Assembly (NCBI RefSeq): GCF_000786695.1
Contig: NZ_CP009962.1
Span: 4,774,001-4,838,000, forward strand
Length of the DNA stretch: 64,000 nucleotides
Direction of reading: 5' to 3'
Source: Collimonas arenae
Lineage (GTDB): Bacteria > Pseudomonadota > Gammaproteobacteria > Burkholderiales > Burkholderiaceae_D
The notes beneath the pieces were generated by a model. It saw only the letters and a program-made list of their open reading frames with translations, had not been told where the DNA came from and ran no database searches. Positions 10,659 to 19,066 of this stretch are shown here, piece after piece. Position 1 is the first letter of the stretch. Every line of letters begins with the position of its first letter. The position numbers and the translations under genes were made by a program.

Positions 10659-13600
10659 TTACTTCCACTTGAAACCGTAGCCAAGGCTTATACCGGCATT
10701 GTGACCGGTAGTGCTGACCCCGGCCCCCCAGGCGCTCATGCCGGTTTTGCTGATGGACTTGAACTGCAGAGCCAGCGCGCCATAACCCTGATATGAGCCG
10801 ATACCGACGCCCACCCCCTTTTCGCCCGCATCCAGAGTCGGCATTACTGCACCCGTCATCGCCATGCTCATGGCGATGCCCGAGTAAGCAATCCGTTGCA
10901 CATTCCCGATCTGGTTCTGTACGTTATTCAGCTGGGACACATTCACGGCATCTGTCGGGTTGATACCTGGCGCAACATTGGTGATACGACGCTCGCTGCC
11001 GGCTGAGCCGACCGATACTGTATTTGCCTGGTCGGCCACCGAGTAGGCGCCCAATGCAACCGAATTGTTCGCCGTCGCTTGCGCACCGGCTCCCATCGCC
11101 ACGGCATCGTTACCCGAAGCCAGGGCGTTATTACCAATCGCCACGGTAGGATCGCCAGTCGCCCTGGCGTTATAGCCAATCGCGACCGAACCGGCTTGCG
11201 ACGCCAGAGCCCGGAAACCTACAGCGGTCGTATTGGTGTCGGTGGCCTGTGCGTTCGAACCTATTGCCGTCGCGCCATCCTTGGTCGCCTGCGCACACAG
11301 GCCGGAACCGGTAGCGTCCACGCCATTCACGCTGCCGCAAGTCGCCGCCGTCACGTTGTTGATCGCCGTACCGGAAGTGCCACGGGTCTGTACTGTGCCA
11401 TCACTATTCGCCCCACCAATGGTGGTCGCGGCAATCGTTGCACCGTTCGCGGCGGCGGCATTGGACGCATCCACCAATGGCTTCAATGCCGTCGACAAGG
11501 ACGTTGCGCCGTTCGTGATATTGCTCAATCCGCTCGACAGCGAAGTGACCTGGCTCAAGCCGGTCGACAGTGACGAAATGCCTGTCGACAAAGAGGAAAT
11601 GCCGCTCGAGGTCGATGAAGACAGAGACGTGACATTACCGTTGGTGGTCGACAAGCCCGTCGACAAAGAATTGACGTTCGACGTGTTGCTCGACAGACCC
11701 GTCGACAGTGAATTGATACTGCTGATGTTGGTGGACAAGCCGGTCGAGGTTGAAGTCGACAAGGAGTTGACGTTGCTGTTGGTGCTGCTCAAGCCGGTCG
11801 ACAATGAATTAATGCCGCTCGTCACCGTGCTCAATCCACTTGAAGTCGACGACGACAAAGACGACAACTGGCCGAAGTTAACCGCATCTGTTGGTCGCGT
11901 ACCCGCTGCAACGTTGGTAAGAATGACTGGTGCAGTAGCGCCAGCGCCTCCTAACGTAACACTCGAATGAGCAGCATTATCGTATTGAACCGAATTCGCA
12001 ACTCCTGTTGACAAGGATGCGATACCAGTTGATGTCGACGTCGACAACAATGTCACGTTGCTGTTCGTTGTGCTCAACCCCGTGGACAGCGAGACGATGC
12101 CGGTCGACAGTGACGTTACATTGCTGTTGATGCCGCTCAAGCCAGTCGACAGCGAGGTCACTGTACTGTTGGTGGTGCTCAGACCGGTCGACAAGGAGCC
12201 AATGTTGCTGGCGTTGGTGCTAATGCCTGTTGATGCCGAAGTCGACAACGACGTCACATTGCTGTTGGTGGTGCTCAAGCCAGTCGACAACGAACCGATG
12301 TTGCTGGCATTGGTGCTGATGCCTGTCGATGTTGACGTCGACAACGAGGTCACATTGCTGTTGGTGGTGCTCAATCCGGTCGACAGCGAACCGATGTTGC
12401 TGGCGTTGGTGCTGATGCCGGTCGAGGTCGACGTGGACAACGACGTCACATTGCTATTGGTCGTGCTCAGGCCGGTCGACAGCGAGCCGATGTTGCTGGC
12501 GTTAGTGCTGATACCGGTCGATGCCGACGTCGACAGCGATGTCACGTTACTGTTGGTGGTGCTCAGGCCAGTCGACAGCGAACCAATATTGCTGGCGTTG
12601 GTGCTGATTCCCGTCGAGGTCGACGTCGACAACGACGTCACATTGCTGTTGGTCGTGCTCAGGCCGGTTGACAGCGAACCAATGTTGCTGGCGTTGGTGC
12701 TGATCCCTGTCGATGCTGAAGTCGACAACGATGTCACATTGCTGTTGGTGGTGCTCAAACCAGTCGACAACGAACCGATGTTGCTGGCGTTCGTGCTGAT
12801 ACCTGTCGATGTTGACGTCGACAGCGAGGTCACATTGCTGTTGGTCGTGCTCAGACCGGTGGACAAGGAACCGATGTTGCTGGCGTTGGTGCTGATCCCA
12901 GTCGAGGCTGAAGTCGACAGCGAGGTTACGTTGCTGTTGGTGGTGCTCAGACCGGTCGACAGCGAACCGATGTTGCTGGCGTTGGTGCTGATACCGGTTG
13001 AGGTCGACGTCGACAGCGACGTCACGTTGCTGTTCGTTGTACTCAGACCTGTCGACAGCGAACCGATGTTGCTGGCGTTGGTGCTGATGCCGGTTGAGGT
13101 CGACGTCGACAGCGACGTCACATTGCTGTTGGTCGTGCTCAAGCCGGTCGACAACGAACCGATGTTGCTGGCATTGGTGCTGATCCCAGTCGAGGCTGAA
13201 GTCGACAGCGATGACACATTGCTGTTGGTCGTGCTCAAGCCAGTCGACAACGAACCGATGTTGCTGGCGTTGGTGCTGATCCCTGTCGAGGTCGACGTCG
13301 ACAACGACGTCACGTTGCTGTTGGTCGTGCTCAACCCAGTTGACAACGAGCCGATATTGCTGGCATTGGTGCTGATCCCTGTCGATGTCGACGTCGACAG
13401 CGAGGTCACATTGCTGTTGGTCGTGCTCAAGCCGGTCGATAAGGAGCCGATGTTGCTGGCGTTGGTACTGATGCCGGTCGAAGCCGATGTCGACAGCGAC
13501 GTCACGTTGCTGTTGGTCGTGCTCAAGCCTGTGGACAGCGAACCAATGTTGCTGGCGTTGGTGCTGATGCCGGTCGAAGTCGACGTCGACAGCGAGGTCA

Positions 13601-16600
13601 CATTGCTGTTGGTCGTGCTCAAGCCGGTCGACAACGAACCGATGTTGCTGGCGTTGGTGCTGATGCCGGTCGAGGTCGAGGTCGACAACGACGTCACGTT
13701 GCTGTTGGTCGTGCTCAGACCGGTGGACAAGGAACCGATATTGCTGGCGTTGGTGCTAATCCCTGTCGAGGTTGACGTCGACAGCGAGGTCACATTGCTG
13801 TTGGTGGTGCTCAAACCAGTCGACAGCGAACCAATATTGCTAGCGTTGGTGCTGATCCCTGTTGATGTCGAAGTCGACAGCGACGTTACGTTGCTATTGG
13901 TGGTGCTCAAACCAGTCGACAGCGAACCGATATTGCTGGCGTTGGTGCTAATCCCTGTCGAGGTTGACGTCGACAGCGAGGTCACATTGCTGTTGGTGGT
14001 GCTCAAACCAGTCGACAGCGAACCAATATTGCTAGCGTTGGTGCTGATCCCTGTTGATGTCGACGTCGACAGCGACGTTACGTTGCTATTGGTGGTGCTC
14101 AAACCGGTCGACAGCGAACCGATATTGCTGGCGTTGGTGCTGATGCCGGTCGATGTCGATGTCGACAACGACGTCACGTTGCTGTTGGTCGTGCTCAATC
14201 CGGTCGACAGCGAACCGATATTGCTGGCGTTGGTGCTGATGCCGGTCGAAGTCGATGTCGACAGCGATGTCACGTTACTGTTGGTGGTGCTCAGGCCGGT
14301 CGACAAAGAACCTATATTGCTGGCGTTGGTGCTGATGCCAGTCGAGGCGGACGTCGACAGCGAAGTCACATTGCTATTGGTGGTGCTCAAACCAGTCGAC
14401 AGCGAACCGATATTGCTGGCGTTGGTGCTGATGCCGGTCGATGTCGATGTCGACAACGACGTCACGTTGCTGTTGGTCGTGCTCAATCCAGTCGACAGCG
14501 AACCGATATTGCTGGCGTTGGTGCTGATGCCAGTCGAGGCGGACGTCGACAGCGACGTCACATTGCTATTGGTCGTGCTCAAACCAGTCGACAGCGAACC
14601 AATGTTGCTGGCGTTGGTGCTGATCCCTGTCGATGTCGAAGTCGACAGCGAGGTCACGTTGCTGTTCGTTGTACTCAGACCTGTCGACAGCGAACCGATG
14701 TTGCTGGCGTTAGTACTGATGCCGGTCGATGCCGAAGTCGACAGCGAGGTCACGTTGCTGTTTGTCGTGCTCAGGCCAGTGGACAACGAACCAATATTGC
14801 TGGCGTTGGTGCTGATCCCTGTCGAGGTCGAGGTCGACAACGACGTCACGTTGCTGTTGGTCGTGCTCAGACCGGTGGACAAGGAACCGATATTGCTGGC
14901 GTTGGTGCTGATGCCGGTCGAAGCCGATGTCGACAGCGACGTCACGTTGCTGTTGGTCGTGCTCAAACCAGTCGACAACGAACCGATGTTACTGGCGTTG
15001 GTGCTGATCCCTGTGGAAGTTGACGTCGACAGCGAGGTTACGTTGCTGTTGGTGGTGCTCAGGCCGGTCGACAACGAACCGATGTTGCTGGCGTTGGTGC
15101 TAATCCCGGTCGAAGTTGAAGTCGAGAGCGACGTCACGTTGCTGTTGGTGGCGCTCAGACCGGTCGACAACGAACCGATATTGCTGGCGTTGGTGCTAAT
15201 GCCCGTTGAGGCGGACGTCGACAGCGAGGACACATTGCTATTGGTGGTGCTCAAACCAGTCGACAATGAACCGATGTTGCTGGCGTTGGTGCTGATGCCA
15301 GTCGATGTCGAAGTCGACAACGACGTCACATTGCTATTGGTTGTGCTCAGGCCAGTCGACAGCGAAGTAATACCGGTCGACGCCGAGGTCGACAATGAAG
15401 TCACGTTGCTGTTGGTCGTGCTCAAGCTACTTGAAGTAGACGACGATAAAGATGACAGTTGGCTGAAATTAACGGCATCAGTTGCGTTCGCCCCAGGTGC
15501 AACATTAGTGAGGGTAACTGGAGCTGTAGCACTTGCACCGCCCAGCGTGACGCTTGTGTGACTAGGACTATCATATTGAACTGAATTAGCAATTCCAGTT
15601 GAAGCCGATGTCGACAAGGAAGTCACATTGCTATTAGTGATGCTCAGGCCCGTCGACAGTGAAGTGATACCGGTCGATGTCGAGGTAGATAACGAAGTCA
15701 CGTTGCTACTGGTGGTACTCAAGCCAGTGGACAACGAAGTGATGCCAGTCGAGGCCGAGGTAGATAACGAAGTCACATTGCTATTGGTGGTGCTCAGGCC
15801 AGTCGACAGCGAAGTAATGCCAGTCGAGGCAGATGTCGACAACGAAGTCACATTGCTATTGGTCGTGCTCAAGCCAGTGGACAACGAAGTGATGCCAGTC
15901 GAAGCCGAAGTCGACAAGGAAGTCACGTTGCTATTGGTGGTGCTCAAGCCAGTGGACAACGAGGTGATGCCGGTCGAGGCAGACGTCGACAAGGACGTCA
16001 CATTGCTATTGGTCGTGCTCAGGCCAGTTGACAACGAAGTGATACCAGTCGAGGCCGAGGTAGACAACGAAGTCACGTTGCTATTGGTGGTGCTCAGGCC
16101 AGTCGACAACGAGGTGATACCGGTCGAAGCCGAGGTCGACAAAGACGTGACGTTGCTATTAGTCGTGCTCAGGCCAGTCGACAACGAGGTGATGCCGGTC
16201 GAAGCAGAGGCCGACAAAGACGTCACGTTGCTATTGGTGGTGCTCAGGCCGGTCGACAACGAAGTGATGCCGGTCGAAGCCGACGTCGACAGTAAAGTCA
16301 CATTGCTGTTAGTCGTGCTCAAGCCAGTCGACAGCGAAGTGATGCCAGTCGACGCTGATGTCGACAACGAAGTCACGTTGCTATTAGTCGTGCTCAGGCC
16401 AGTCGACAACGAGGTGATGCCGGTCGAAGCAGAGGCCGACAAAGACGTCACGTTGCTATTGGTGGTGCTCAGGCCGGTCGACAACGAAGTGATGCCGGTC
16501 GAAGCCGACGTCGACAGTAAAGTCACATTGCTGTTAGTCGTGCTCAAGCCAGTCGACAGCGAAGTGATGCCAGTCGACGCTGATGTCGACAACGAAGTCA

Positions 16601-18359
16601 CGTTGCTATTAGTCGTGCTCAGGCCCGTCGACAGCGAAGTGATGCCAGTCGAGGCCGATGTCGACAAAGAAGTCACATTGCTATTGGTCGTGCTCAGGCC
16701 AGTTGACAACGAAGTGATACCAGTCGAAGCTGAGGTCGACAAGGACGTTACGTTGCTATTGGTGGTACTCAAGCCAGTCGACAACGAGGTGATACCAGTC
16801 GAAGCCGAGGTCGACAAGGAAGTCACATTGCTGTTGGTCGTGCTCAGGCCAGTAGACAACGAGGTAATCCCGGTCGAGGCAGAAGTCGACAACGACGTCA
16901 CATTGCTATTGGTCGTGCTCAGGCCGGTCGACAACGAAGTGATACCAGTCGAGGCCGAGGTCGACAACGAAGTCATGTTGCTATTGGTCGTACTCAAGCC
17001 AGTCGATAGCGAAGTGATACCGGTCGACGCAGAGGTCGACAGCGAGGTCACATTGCTATTGGTGGTGCTCAAACCAGTCGACAGCGAGGTGATGCCGGTC
17101 GAGGTCGACGTCGACAAGGACGTCACATTGCTATTGGTCGTGCTCAGGCCGGTCGACAACGAAGTGATGCCGGTCGAAGCCGAGGTCGACAAGGAAGTAA
17201 TCCCGGTCGAGGCAGATGTCGACAACGAAGTCACGTTGCTATTAGTCGTGCTCAAGCCAGTGGACAACGAGGTAATGCCGGTCGATGCCGAGGTCGACAG
17301 CGAAGTCACATTGCTATTAGTCGTGCTCAAGCCAGTCGACAACGAAGTGATGCCGGTCGACACCGAGGTCGACAGCGAACCGATTTTGCTGGCGTTGGTG
17401 CTGATACCAGTCGAGGCCGAAGTCGACAAGGAAGTCACGTTGCTATTGGTCGTACTCAAGCCAGTGGACAACGAGGTGATGCCAGTCGAGGCAGATGTCG
17501 ACAAGGAAGTCACATTGCTGTTGGTCGTGCTCAGGCCGGTCGACAACGAAGTGATACCGGTCGAGGCTGAGGTCGACAACGAAGTCACATTGCTGTTCGT
17601 GGTACTCAAGCCAGTGGACAACGAGGTAATGCCGGTCGATGCCGAGGTCGACAACGAAGTCACATTGCTGTTCGTCGTGCTCAGACCAGTCGACAATGAA
17701 GTGATCCCAGTCGAGGCAGAGGTCGACAACGAAGTCACATTGCTGTTCGTCGTGCTCAGACCAGTCGACAATGAAGTGATCCCAGTCGAGGCAGAGGTCG
17801 ACAACGAAGTCACATTGCTGTTCGTCGTGCTCAGACCAGTCGACAATGAAGTGATCCCAGTCGAGGCAGAGGTCGACAACGAAGTCAGCTGGCTGACATT
17901 CACAGCATCGGTATTCGCTATACCGGCAGCTACACTAGTTAATCTCTGACCATTCAGGCTTAAACCATTGATGACCGAGCCTGTACTGTTTACATTGATT
18001 TGCCCACCAATGGAAATGCTCGTGGGGTCAGTAGCACTAGTCCCCACGCCCGGCGTGTAGAAAAGGACCCGGTTGGTCTGGGTTGTGGCATTGCTAATGC
18101 TGCAACCCGCATTGAGGGCAACCTGAACAGTTCCACCGTCCGCAACCTGGCTACAGGAGGTGTCGTTGTTGTCATTCACGTATATGCCGCCCCCGGCATA
18201 GGCTGCGCCGGGCAGCAAAAACTCAGCAAGCGCTATCGATGCAGCCGCAACCGCAGCCGTCTTTGTGCTGCTGCGTTTGCCACGCGCTTTTGCATTTTCG
18301 GACACAGCGATCCAGGTACCGAGTGTTTCGTTATAGACGGTGCGGTAAATTTTATTCAT
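10659..18359 (-). CDS. Giant trimeric autotransporter adhesin (YadA/Hia-like), copy 1, 2566 residues
   Basis: This is an outer-membrane trimeric autotransporter. The N-terminus has the extended signal peptide region (MNKIYRTVY, WIAVSENAKARGKR) and a hydrophobic part with cleavage after PGAAYA. A short non-repetitive domain and a neck (DAVNVSQL) follow. The stalk first uses mainly 25-residue units (to about residue 915), then an internal neck-like module (VQYD, TLGG, DAVNFSQL), then mainly 32-residue units to about residue 2120, and a second such module. YadA-type head repeats follow (TAVGFRALASQAGSVAIGYN, VAIGNNALASGNDAVAMG), then a neck (NPTDAVNVSQLN) and the YadA anchor (SGIAMSMAM, IGSYQGYGALALQF). 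It ends GYGFKWK, so the last residue is Lys, not the usual aromatic. No Shine-Dalgarno is visible before the ATG. Long open frames on the opposite strand are composition artefacts. Confidence 0.95.
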   Translation of the reverse strand: MNKIYRTVYNETLGTWIAVSENAKARGKRSSTKTAAVAAASIALAEFLLPGAAYAGGGIYVNDNNDTSCSQVADGGTVQVALNAGCSISNATTQTNRVLFYTPGVGTSATDPTSISIGGQINVNSTGSVINGLSLNGQRLTSVAAGIANTDAVNVSQLTSLSTSASTGITSLSTGLSTTNSNVTSLSTSASTGITSLSTGLSTTNSNVTSLSTSASTGITSLSTGLSTTNSNVTSLSTSASTGITSLSTGLSTTNSNVTSLSTSASTGITSLSTGLSTTNSNVTSLSTSASTGITSLSTGLSTTNSNVTSLSTSASTGISTNASKIGSLSTSVSTGITSLSTGLSTTNSNVTSLSTSASTGITSLSTGLSTTNSNVTSLSTSASTGITSLSTSASTGITSLSTGLSTTNSNVTSLSTSTSTGITSLSTGLSTTNSNVTSLSTSASTGITSLSTGLSTTNSNMTSLSTSASTGITSLSTGLSTTNSNVTSLSTSASTGITSLSTGLSTTNSNVTSLSTSASTGITSLSTGLSTTNSNVTSLSTSASTGITSLSTGLSTTNSNVTSLSTSASTGITSLSTGLSTTNSNVTSLSTSASTGITSLSTGLSTTNSNVTLLSTSASTGITSLSTGLSTTNSNVTSLSASASTGITSLSTGLSTTNSNVTSLSTSASTGITSLSTGLSTTNSNVTLLSTSASTGITSLSTGLSTTNSNVTSLSASASTGITSLSTGLSTTNSNVTSLSTSASTGITSLSTGLSTTNSNVTSLSTSASTGITSLSTGLSTTNSNVTSLSTSASTGITSLSTGLSTTNSNVTSLSTSASTGITSLSTGLSTTNSNVTSLSTSASTGITSLSTGLSTTNSNVTSLSTSASTGITSLSTGLSTTSSNVTSLSTSTSTGITSLSTGLSITNSNVTSLSTSASTGIANSVQYDSPSHTSVTLGGASATAPVTLTNVAPGANATDAVNFSQLSSLSSSTSSSLSTTNSNVTSLSTSASTGITSLSTGLSTTNSNVTSLSTSTSTGISTNASNIGSLSTGLSTTNSNVSSLSTSASTGISTNASNIGSLSTGLSATNSNVTSLSTSTSTGISTNASNIGSLSTGLSTTNSNVTSLSTSTSTGISTNASNIGSLSTGLSTTNSNVTSLSTSASTGISTNASNIGSLSTGLSTTNSNVTSLSTSTSTGISTNASNIGSLSTGLSTTNSNVTSLSTSASTGISTNASNIGSLSTGLSTTNSNVTSLSTSTSTGISTNASNIGSLSTGLSTTNSNVTSLSTSASTGISTNASNIGSLSTGLSTTNSNVTSLSTSTSTGISTNASNIGSLSTGLSTTNSNVTSLSTSASTGISTNASNIGSLSTGLSTTNSNVTSLSTSTSTGISTNASNIGSLSTGLSTTNSNVTSLSTSTSTGISTNASNIGSLSTGLSTTNSNVTSLSTSTSTGISTNASNIGSLSTGLSTTNSNVTSLSTSTSTGISTNASNIGSLSTGLSTTNSNVTSLSTSTSTGISTNASNIGSLSTGLSTTNSNVTSLSTSTSTGISTNASNIGSLSTGLSTTNSNVTSLSTSTSTGISTNASNIGSLSTGLSTTNSNVTSLSTSTSTGISTNASNIGSLSTGLSTTNSNVTSLSTSASTGISTNASNIGSLSTGLSTTNSNVTSLSTSTSTGISTNASNIGSLSTGLSTTNSNVTSLSTSTSTGISTNASNIGSLSTGLSTTNSNVSSLSTSASTGISTNASNIGSLSTGLSTTNSNVTSLSTSTSTGISTNASNIGSLSTGLSTTNSNVTSLSTSTSTGISTNASNIGSLSTGLSTTNSNVTSLSTSASTGISTNASNIGSLSTGLSTTNSNVTSLSTSTSTGISTNASNIGSLSTGLSTTNSNVTSLSTSASTGISTNASNIGSLSTGLSTTNSNVTSLSTSTSTGISTNASNIGSLSTGLSTTNSNVTSLSTSASTGISTNASNIGSLSTGLSTTNSNVTSLSTSTSTGISTNASNIGSLSTGLSTTNSNVTSLSTSTSTGISTNASNIGSLSTGLSTTNSNVTSLSTSASTGISTNASNIGSLSTGLSTTNSTVTSLSTGLSGINSNVTSLSTGIVSLSTGLSTTNSNVTLLSTSTSTGIASLSTGVANSVQYDNAAHSSVTLGGAGATAPVILTNVAAGTRPTDAVNFGQLSSLSSSTSSGLSTVTSGINSLSTGLSSTNSNVNSLSTSTSTGLSTNISSINSLSTGLSSNTSNVNSLSTGLSTTNGNVTSLSSSTSSGISSLSTGISSLSTGLSQVTSLSSGLSNITNGATSLSTALKPLVDASNAAAANGATIAATTIGGANSDGTVQTRGTSGTAINNVTAATCGSVNGVDATGSGLCAQATKDGATAIGSNAQATDTNTTAVGFRALASQAGSVAIGYNARATGDPTVAIGNNALASGNDAVAMGAGAQATANNSVALGAYSVADQANTVSVGSAGSERRITNVAPGINPTDAVNVSQLNNVQNQIGNVQRIAYSGIAMSMAMTGAVMPTLDAGEKGVGVGIGSYQGYGALALQFKSISKTGMSAWGAGVSTTGHNAGISLGYGFKWK
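10857..11294 (-). repeat. Head/neck coding segment shared with copy 2 (apparently identical, about 438 bp)
   Basis: By eye this stretch matches 19265-19702 without a difference; sequence on both sides diverges (anchor C-terminus on one side, head upstream on the other). It encodes the YadA-type head repeats, the neck and the first anchor helix. Confidence 0.85.
11880..12010 (-). other. Second internal neck-like module in adhesin copy 1
   Basis: Encodes VQYD, a TLGG-type strand, VILTNVAAG and DAVNFGQL at about residues 2115-2160, interrupting the stalk repeats. It is the counterpart of the module at about residue 925 and of the module in copy 2 (20260-20400). Confidence 0.75.
12030..15420 (-). 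repeat. Stalk repeats of 32 residues (96 bp) in adhesin copy 1
   Basis: Tandem 96 bp units encode a segment starting SLSTSTSTGISTNASNIG and ending LSTTNSNVT; the sixth residue alternates between Thr and Ala. 18 of 32 residues are Ser or Thr and none is charged. Units are highly conserved in protein but vary at synonymous sites. Confidence 0.9.
15440..15600 (-). other. First internal neck-like module in adhesin copy 1
   Basis: At about residues 920-970 the repeats are interrupted by VQYDSPSHTSVTLGG, then VTLTNVAPG and DAVNFSQL. It separates the 25-residue stalk section from the 32-residue stalk section. Confidence 0.75.
15610..17910 (-). repeat. Stalk repeats of 25 residues (75 bp) in adhesin copy 1
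   Basis: Tandem 75 bp units encode a segment starting SLSTSASTGITSLST and ending GLSTTNSNVT. A 225 bp block (three units with unusual Leu and Ala variants) at about 16180-16400 recurs at about 16405-16625, and three consecutive identical 75 bp units lie at about 17670-17890, both signs of recent expansion. Confidence 0.9.
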
Positions 18360-19066
18360 GGTTGGCTTTATACAAAAGTAAATGCGGCTTGCAATAAGGG
18401 ATCCGATGGATCGCGCGGAAACTGCTAACGGAAAAGACTAGGCGGAAAATAAAAAGCGACTTGCGGAGAGCAAACGCTGCGCGGTTCCAAGGGAAAATGC
18501 GATGCCTACAAAAAAAACAAGGCTGGAAAGCCGCGTCAATTTTTGTTTTGCAATGTTAAAAATCACACTACAAGCCAGCGATGGCTCAATGCTTGTCACT
18601 TGATGCAATTTGTTCATATTCCCCCCTGGAAAATTAAGCGTTGCTCCAACCGCAAAGAACTCTTTAATCGCATCAAAGGTGACGGAATCAATTAAACGGG
18701 TCTATTTCTTCCCTACTGCCGCTTTACATTGAAGAGCTCTGATAATTCATGAGACAGCCGAAATTTATCACCGCCTCTTGTTTTAATTTTCACAACTTAA
18801 CAATCTTTGACATTACGTAACATTTATTAACACTTTGATTTCCGCAGGCCAATTATCTGTCTCATCAACACCACTAAAACTGCTACGCAGCAACTAATAT
18901 TTCGGCCTCAAATTCCCCAAAAAGAAAATGCCAAATAACCGCGTAGAAATAATTATTACGTTCGAGCTATAAAAACCCAGCAATGAACAAGTCATCGCTG
19001 GGTTTTGTTTTAGGTTTCCGTACTGCTTATCCCATACGGCTTGCAATCAATTGCTGCTCAATGAAA
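18360..19066 (-). promoter_or_regulatory. Leader and control region of adhesin copy 1
   Basis: About 700 bases without a gene. Reading leftward it should contain the promoter and a long leader for copy 1. Three blocks resemble the region before copy 2: 18357-18392 (29/36 matches with 30761-30796), 18736-18766 (24/31 with 31111-31141) and 18796-18828 (26/33 with 31168-31200). The right end holds the terminator of copy 2. No promoter could be assigned with confidence. Confidence 0.6.
18970..19006 (-). terminator. Terminator of the second giant adhesin gene
   Basis: The stem AAAACCCAGC / GCTGGGTTTT with an imperfect inner stem reads on the minus strand into a run of T; it starts about 60 bases after the copy 2 stop codon. 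Confidence 0.8.

Noticed and set aside
12058..17949. Two very long plus-strand frames opposite adhesin copy 1 with a Leu/Val/Pro/Asp/Glu repeat
   Set aside because: They mirror the Ser/Thr repeats, are open only because the sense strand lacks Tyr, His and Gln codons, have no start signals, and break where such residues occur.
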